Below are positions 60,101 to 64,000 of a stretch of 64,000 nt of DNA, piece by piece. Origin of the DNA: Dipylidium caninum (lineage: Eukaryota > Platyhelminthes > Cestoda > Cyclophyllidea > Dipylidiidae). The stretch lies in NCBI GenBank assembly GCA_017562135.1, contig QEYB01000448.1, forward strand, positions 930,001-994,000, read 5' to 3'. Under the pieces are notes generated by a model, which saw only the letters and a program-made list of their open reading frames with translations, searched no databases and was not told the DNA's origin. Within the stretch, counting starts at the first letter, position 1. Every line of letters starts with the position of its first letter. The position numbers were made by a program, and so were the translations under genes.

Positions 60101-61853
60101 CAACAAGGATATTCACGGGGAGGGTGAACTTTATTTTGTGGAAAGAGGACGTTGTGGCAGCCTTCTCTGACACTTCCCTTCGCGACATTGGCATAAGGTC
60201 CGATGTCATTAAAAGGACTATAAGAATTTAAGAGACTAGAATACGATATTCTTGGAAAAATCTAAATCGTACCTCAATTTAGTCTCCCCTGGTAATAAAG
60301 GGAGACGGCTGTGATCAGATGATCATGAATGATCTCTGTTCCCTTATCATTTTCATATTTGTACTTTTCTGCCTTTCTCCACTAGCAGAAACATCACTGG
60401 CGTTACAAAGCTATGCCCAAGCGATAATGGTGGCCTCCTTATCATCTCCCAGGACATTGATTCAGAACACCTTCAAGGAGGTCTACGAGCAATGTCGTCT
60501 CATCGTCATAAAATGTTGCAACAATGATGTGAGCTCGTGCAGGGTTCTGATCCCACCGTTCATGCCTTGTATCTTGTCCTTATTGGCTCTGTACCCTGTT
60601 TTAGCAAAACGATGTCCGCCAAGCAGGCTACCGGGCTCTTGGATCTTTCCTACGCGCTGCGGTTCTCGTTGCCCGGCCAGAAAATCAGATTTTGGATTTG
60701 GTCCACCTCATTAGCAAGGTTGGCTCGCTTTTACACTATAATGCCGTTCCTTAATCGTTCTTTTGGTAACTCGTATGCCCTATCGAAACGCTTGATCATC
60801 AGCTTGCATTCTAGGTTTTACTAGCATCGCGTAATATATTTTGTCCATTATCGTAACATCATCAAATTTTTAAGTGGCAGAAGTTATTTCGCTGCTTTTA
60901 CGGATTCTCGCTATTCGTTAAACCGGTGCTAATCCATCAAGTACAAGTACCTCCTTAAAAGTCCATGGTTGAAACGCATGGAAAGTTTTACCGTGTCCAT
61001 TTCACTCTTTCATCCTATGAAATAAGCGGGATTTGTTATATGCTGCTAAAATTATTGTCGCTATACTAAACTCCAACATTATTTCAATTCTGCAAGTGAT
61101 GTACTTTAGAGAAATATGATTCGGTTTAGTACATGAGCACCTACTCAGATTGGAGGGGTGTGTGTACCGATCGCGAAATAAAATGATAACCGCAAGAGAT
61201 CTAGAAGGCAAAAGGAGCAACGACTTGGTGGGAATTAGGTATCTGAAAATGCCGAACAGAATACATTTCGAAAACAGGAATCTATGACAAAATGCTGTTA
61301 TTCGTAGGGTTTAAAGCTGAACCGCCCAGAAGACCGTATGCTCGTGGCGACAGTAACATGCTATGTAGCGAGCCGAATCAACCTGCGCAGCATCCTCAAA
61401 AGGCACCAACAAGCCGCTTAGCGGCCCCATTCCCTCGTGGCTATCGTGCCTCATTACCGCGCTGTGCGCCGCTTCTAAGGATAAAAGCTCCAACGTCTGT
61501 ACAGCCGCCGAAGAGGCCATCGTTGCTTTGTGCCAACTTGGTGGCTCCGGTGGTGATAAGAACGATATTACTGCAGTAAGTTGGGACTCTTATTTGTTCG
61601 GGGAACAGTTTAGGGTTGCCTGAACGAACTCAGCCTCAGACGTTTGCTTAGCATTTTCTGAGCTCACCTAGAAGCCTAATTTCCCTCTTCCGTTGATTTG
61701 CTCTAGTTCCTTGTCAAAAACCTGGATGCGAAAGAGAAGACGTTATTCACGGAGATCCTTAACCAAGTCAACAAGAGAGCCATAGGCCCAGTCGCGCCCT
61801 GTGACGCGCGTTTGATCGACAATACCGAGATTTGCTCCTCCTCGGTCGCATAA
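41522..61853 (+). CDS. GCN1: GCN1, GCN2-activating HEAT-repeat protein (whole gene)
   Basis: About 41 exons with matching phases give roughly 3,046 residues (human GCN1: about 2,671). GCN1 binds translating, stalled or collided ribosomes in the cytoplasm. With GCN20/ABCF3 it hands uncharged-tRNA signals to the kinase GCN2, which phosphorylates eIF2-alpha. The protein is a rod of HEAT repeats, with the eEF3-like segment near residues 1,480-1,890 and the GCN2 RWD-binding region near 2,190-2,820. Hallmark blocks read directly from the exons include VRQSVVVLLGSLAKYLDK, SSVDRSGAAQGLAEV, KIVVVNTPRTLREL and ALDGIRQLLFIRG. The start at 41,522 follows an in-frame TAA at 41,510. The N-terminus is about 50 residues shorter than in vertebrates, so a 5' exon may be missing. 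The exon-40 frame break and the exon-15 acceptor remain unsettled. Exon coordinates are in the block entries below. Confidence 0.95.
45205..48027 (+). CDS. GCN1: GCN1 exons 15-23 (middle block)
   Basis: Exons: 45205-45487, 45525-45567, 45602-45698, 45770-46039, 46107-46370, 46446-46834, 47279-47645, 47715-47823 and 47882-48027. This is the least conserved part of the family and hardest to model. The acceptor of exon 15 could also be 36-41 nt further right. Exon 16 is a 43-nt microexon between introns of 37 and 34 nt; it is needed to bring the downstream Trp-containing helix (ERNWRAICEIASLREQ) into frame. Exon 20 contains a lysine cluster (KRKKKK) in a Ser/Thr-rich insertion, and exon 21 a Glu/Lys insertion (KNKEEEEMNEQK). 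The match ADRLWNIVGL across exons 20/21 anchors the alignment. The junction of exons 22/23 uses a weak donor (T|GTTCTC) but restores phase and family spacing. Confidence 0.8.
48094..52944 (+). CDS. GCN1: GCN1 exons 24-31 (eEF3-like region)
   Basis: Exons: 48094-48288, 48882-49128, 49392-49513, 49587-49704, 49777-49956, 50918-51273, 52145-52414 and 52729-52944. They cover residues about 1,480-2,047. This is the best conserved region, related to the HEAT domain of elongation factor eEF3 and used for ribosome and GCN20/ABCF3 contact. Clear blocks include GYAERRGAAYALAGIVRG, ALFAFERLSIVMGRLFEPY, APKQLSACLPQIVPRI, LLDPVPEVRSVTARALGAM and VDRSGAAQGLAEVLGGMG. Intron 30 begins with GC (AAG|GCTAGT); the flanking protein ILK|ALADE fits the family exactly. 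Introns 28 (961 nt), 29 (871 nt) and 24 (593 nt) are long and hold no recognisable gene. Confidence 0.95.
54357..59478 (+). CDS. GCN1: GCN1 exons 32-37 (RWD-binding region)
   Basis: Exons: 54357-54617, 55527-55691, 56325-57290, 57579-57977, 58716-58975 and 59198-59478. They cover residues about 2,048-2,824. Blocks include LGEERRNRVLARLHIARSD, LGDLVKKLGERVLPEVIPYL, VMPYLVPKLTQPRLDAKTFA and RPFAPQLLATFAKVLGD. This region of yeast and animal GCN1 contacts the RWD domain of GCN2. Exon 34 is by far the largest (966 nt) and contains a roughly 70-residue insertion with two acidic runs (EDDDEDSDEG and DDDDDF) absent from human GCN1 as I recall it. The insertion stays in one open exon and keeps the reading frame, so it is real coding sequence. 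Introns 31 (1,412 nt), 32 (909 nt), 33 (633 nt) and 35 (738 nt) are long; no gene was recognised in them. Confidence 0.93.
60389..61853 (+). CDS. GCN1: GCN1 exons 38-41 (C-terminus)
   Basis: Exons: 60389-60528, 60605-60718, 61308-61575 and 61707-61853, ending in TAA. Matches to the family C-terminus are ETSLALQSYAQAIMVA, GYRALGSFLRAAVLVA, MLVATVTCYVASRI, LITALCAASKDKSSNV and LFTEILNQVNKRAI. Exon 40 is 268 nt, one base off a multiple of three. Its first half (RPEDRMLVATV) and second half (SGPIPSWLSCLITAL) are both convincing but lie in different frames. The exon therefore contains a small unmodelled intron or a 1-nt sequence or assembly error between about 61,340 and 61,420. Intron 37 (59479-60388) contains a tempting 40-codon frame at about 60,100 that I did not include. 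Confidence 0.82.
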
Positions 61854-61948
61854 AGTTCTTTAAAACATGGCAAATTCTGATTGCCCTAAATTTTCTCTTT
61901 GGCAACTAATGCTCCATATTTTGGGGTTTTTGGTATATTTATTGTTGG

Positions 61949-61954
61949 AATAAA
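61949..61954 (+). terminator. Candidate poly(A) signal of GCN1
   Basis: AATAAA stands 96 nt after the GCN1 stop codon and is followed by a GT/T-rich stretch (GGTCTCTTGTGTCTC), the normal layout of a cleavage/polyadenylation site. Confidence 0.65.
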
Positions 61955-62741
61955 TGGTCTCTTGTGTCTCAGTCAGGGCGGAATTTACTGAGCGAGAAAA
62001 ATGTGACAACTAGATGGCGCGAATGGATTGGAAGCCCTGTCTACCTAATCATCCCTTGCGGCGATCTGTTTTCGCCATCTACTATCGTGATGACGGGTCG
62101 CGAAGAGAGCTCCTGTGGAAGCCCTCATGTTTGTGCCTTGAGAAAGTTGTGCGGCTAAGGTATGGAGTTGAGTATGACGTTCCGACAAGACAATGAGAAA
62201 TTCGATTGACTGAGATGCTGGCGTACGAAGTGTAAATAGAAAATCATATGCGCGGACTCAGTACTGGAATGGGAAATCACTTGCTTGAAGGACGCCGCAA
62301 AGGTGGTTAGGTGGATCAGTTGGCCGCACGAGGGTTATGGTTCAGCTTAAGTCATCACAGTATCCGGGCCTTAGAATTTGATAAGAAATATTGTCAGCAT
62401 CACCTTAAAAATTGCCAAATCTGAGGTCTCCATGCGCGGGCAATTCGGTGCCCACTTAAGATGGGAGTAGCTCGAGTCACTTAGTCGATCACCCTGAAGA
62501 CCATAACCAGACGAGGTTGCGGTGCCCACCGCGAACACCCATCTGCCCTGGAGCTACATGTCCGGGGCATTCTAAACTAAGATTGTGGGAGTGTTGATCG
62601 ACTGGGAGCTTTGAGGCTCCCCTGAGCGCTGAATCTCTTCGGTGGCAATTCATTATAACAAGTTTCGATGACTATAAACAAACACCAATAAGTGGTAACC
62701 TTACTTTGGAAGCCATAAATTACGGGAACTGTGCCTAGATG
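61955..62741. other. Intergenic DNA between convergent GCN1 and CDT1
   Basis: About 790 nt between the two candidate poly(A) signals. A frame of 60 codons (62,014-62,196 plus) has no recognisable motif. The sequence from about 61,970 to 62,570 is more GC-balanced than the introns around it and could be an old, unrecognised repeat. No terminal repeats were found. Confidence 0.45.
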
Positions 62742-62747
62742 TTTATT
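62742..62747 (-). terminator. Candidate poly(A) signal of CDT1
   Basis: AATAAA on the minus strand, about 130 nt past the CDT1 stop codon (62,880-62,882). Confidence 0.5.
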
Positions 62748-62879
62748 TTCATGGCACAAAAATTTGATTTATACAGTTACCACGAAAAGTACATAAAAAG
62801 TTAAAAAGATGTGCATTAAATAGAAAGGGGGGGGGGCGGATTGTTTTGCAAGAAAAAAAGGGTACCCCTACACAACAAG

Positions 62880-64000
62880 TTAAGAAAAGGGAGGTTGGAC
62901 ACATCCCCTCTTTGCCACCTCGGCTTTGGCCTCACTAATCACCTCCTTCAGAGGGCGATGTGCACCGTTTCCTTTGAAGCGGAGATGGGGGCGCGCCCAA
63001 GCAACCTTCTCCAGCCAATTTGGAACCAGAGAGAGCAGACTTTCAATGCGACCCAGAGCCTCTTCTGTGATTTTAACAAGAGTGATCATCATTAACACTA
63101 AAACCATTTTGCTTTTCTACCATTTTAAGCTATTTAGATACTGGTCGAAATCAATCAACCTACCCAAGACAAGCTGTTGAGCATAAGACGCTATTACAAG
63201 TAAGAGAGGCCGCATTAGTGGTAACGAAGAAACTACTGATTACTGAACAGACTTCCATTCGCAAGAAATTCAACGTGAAGCCAATCACTTCTAGTTAAAT
63301 CTACTTCCGAGGAAAAGGGTGGCATAGTGCACTAAAACTAATAATCCAAATCGGGAAAAAAAGTGGGCCAATAAAAAGTGGCAGCAGAACAAGTCTGTAT
63401 TACCCTCAGTTGCAATTAATTGCATTGGCAACTATCTATCCATAAGGAAATAATATAAACAACCGATATTTTGATAAGTGCAGACCCAAGTATAGTGATA
63501 GAGAAGAATAATACAAAAATAGACAAAAGATGATACTGAATCCAAAATAAAGAATTTCTCAAAGGCAAAATATAACCCATAAGTGTTAAGTTAGTTGCAG
63601 TTAGTCTCAGACGAAAAACAAAAACAGACTTTATAAAGTCTTTAGAAGACATTTTATGAACCTTGGGAGAAATGACGTATAGATAGGGGCGTTGTAGTTG
63701 AATAAGATAACTACGAGAAAAATTGAAAAAAAACTGACCAAAAGAGAGACCGGATTCACTGGACTGAACTAGACGTGTGGCGATAAATGAGAGAGGAACC
63801 GGACGTCCACTGAAGGAACGCATCTCTCGCCAGATTTGCGTAATGGTCACCGGGAGAGCAGCAAAAGCTGCTCGCTCCGAGGTCGAGGCAGCCGGCTGCG
63901 TGAGGATGGAAAGATTCAACCGTTTCTCACGTTCACGCACCTTCATGGATGACGGATAATGTGTTAAGCGAGCCAAGAACAAAAAGGTTCGCCAACATAA
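62880..64000 (-). CDS. CDT1: CDT1 DNA replication licensing factor, C-terminal exons (partial)
   Basis: Two minus-strand exons: 64000 (window edge) to 63739, and 63064 to 62880, joined across a 674-nt intron with donor TTTG|GTCAGT and acceptor CACAG|AA, phase 1. Together they encode the last about 148 residues. The order LARLTHYP, REREKRLNL, LPVTITQIWREMRSFSGRP, LSFEEALGRIESLLSLVPNWL and RPHLRFKGN follows the C-terminal winged-helix domain of animal CDT1, the part that binds MCM2-7. The spacing from the Met/Leu-Val helix to the P-x-W-L motif is 31 residues, against 29 in human as I recall it. CDT1 loads MCM helicases with ORC and CDC6 in G1 in the nucleus. The upstream exons, with the geminin-binding domain and PIP degron, lie outside the window. 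A different acceptor (TTTAG, about 28 nt upstream) would add nine residues and fit less well. Confidence 0.75.

Noticed and set aside
60108..60234. 40-codon frame after a TTCTTAG acceptor in GCN1 intron 37
   Set aside because: It has no donor before its stop, and joining exon 37 directly to 60,389 gives exact phase and the expected family sequence (SASG-ETSLALQ).
62014..62196. 60-codon frame between GCN1 and CDT1
   Set aside because: No motif, no promoter, and it sits just past the GCN1 poly(A) signal. It is at most an unrecognised repeat remnant.
63416..63738. Continuation of the minus-strand 188-codon frame beyond the CDT1 exon
   Set aside because: Past TTTG|GTCAGT the translation turns into Phe/Ile/Leu-rich AT-biased sequence typical of intron. 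Splicing to 63,064 restores the CDT1 helix instead.

Overview
The window looks like flatworm nuclear DNA, most likely a tapeworm. That is inferred from exon-dense genes with ultra-short introns (32-75 nt) mixed with introns of 0.6-1.4 kb, from animal proteins that are recognisable but divergent, and from long, simple-repeat-rich intergenic DNA. The species cannot be named from the sequence alone.

Three genes can be supported. (1) A five-exon plus-strand gene at 24,762-26,654 encodes a 360-residue MXD/MAD-type bHLH-leucine-zipper repressor. It has a Sin3-interaction-like N-terminus, a class B basic region and an unusually long C-terminal tail. (2) A roughly 41-exon plus-strand gene at 41,522-61,853 encodes GCN1, the giant HEAT-repeat ribosome-bound activator of the eIF2-alpha kinase GCN2. 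It is reconstructed exon by exon with phase-consistent junctions, apart from one unresolved frame break in exon 40 and an ambiguous acceptor at exon 15. It is about 3,046 residues long and carries lineage-specific charged insertions. (3) The last two exons of a minus-strand CDT1 replication-licensing factor gene enter from the right edge (62,880-64,000) and converge on GCN1.

Layout: 1-24.6 kb holds no recognisable gene, only scattered dinucleotide and purine microsatellites. A TATA- and CCAAT-containing stretch precedes MXD. From 26.7 to 36.8 kb there is pyrimidine-rich 3' flank and intergenic DNA. From 36,810 to 40,156 lies a very large inverted repeat: two near-identical arms of about 1.6 kb around an 88-nt spacer, with a CCGCCA array expanded in one arm only. 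About 1.4 kb of AT-rich DNA follows before GCN1. GCN1 and CDT1 each have a plausible AATAAA signal in the roughly 1 kb between their stop codons.

The genes are not a pathway unit, although each touches growth control: MXD opposes MYC-type transcription, GCN1 senses translational stress, and CDT1 licenses replication origins. Protein identities rest on comparison with family sequences recalled from memory, without a database search.
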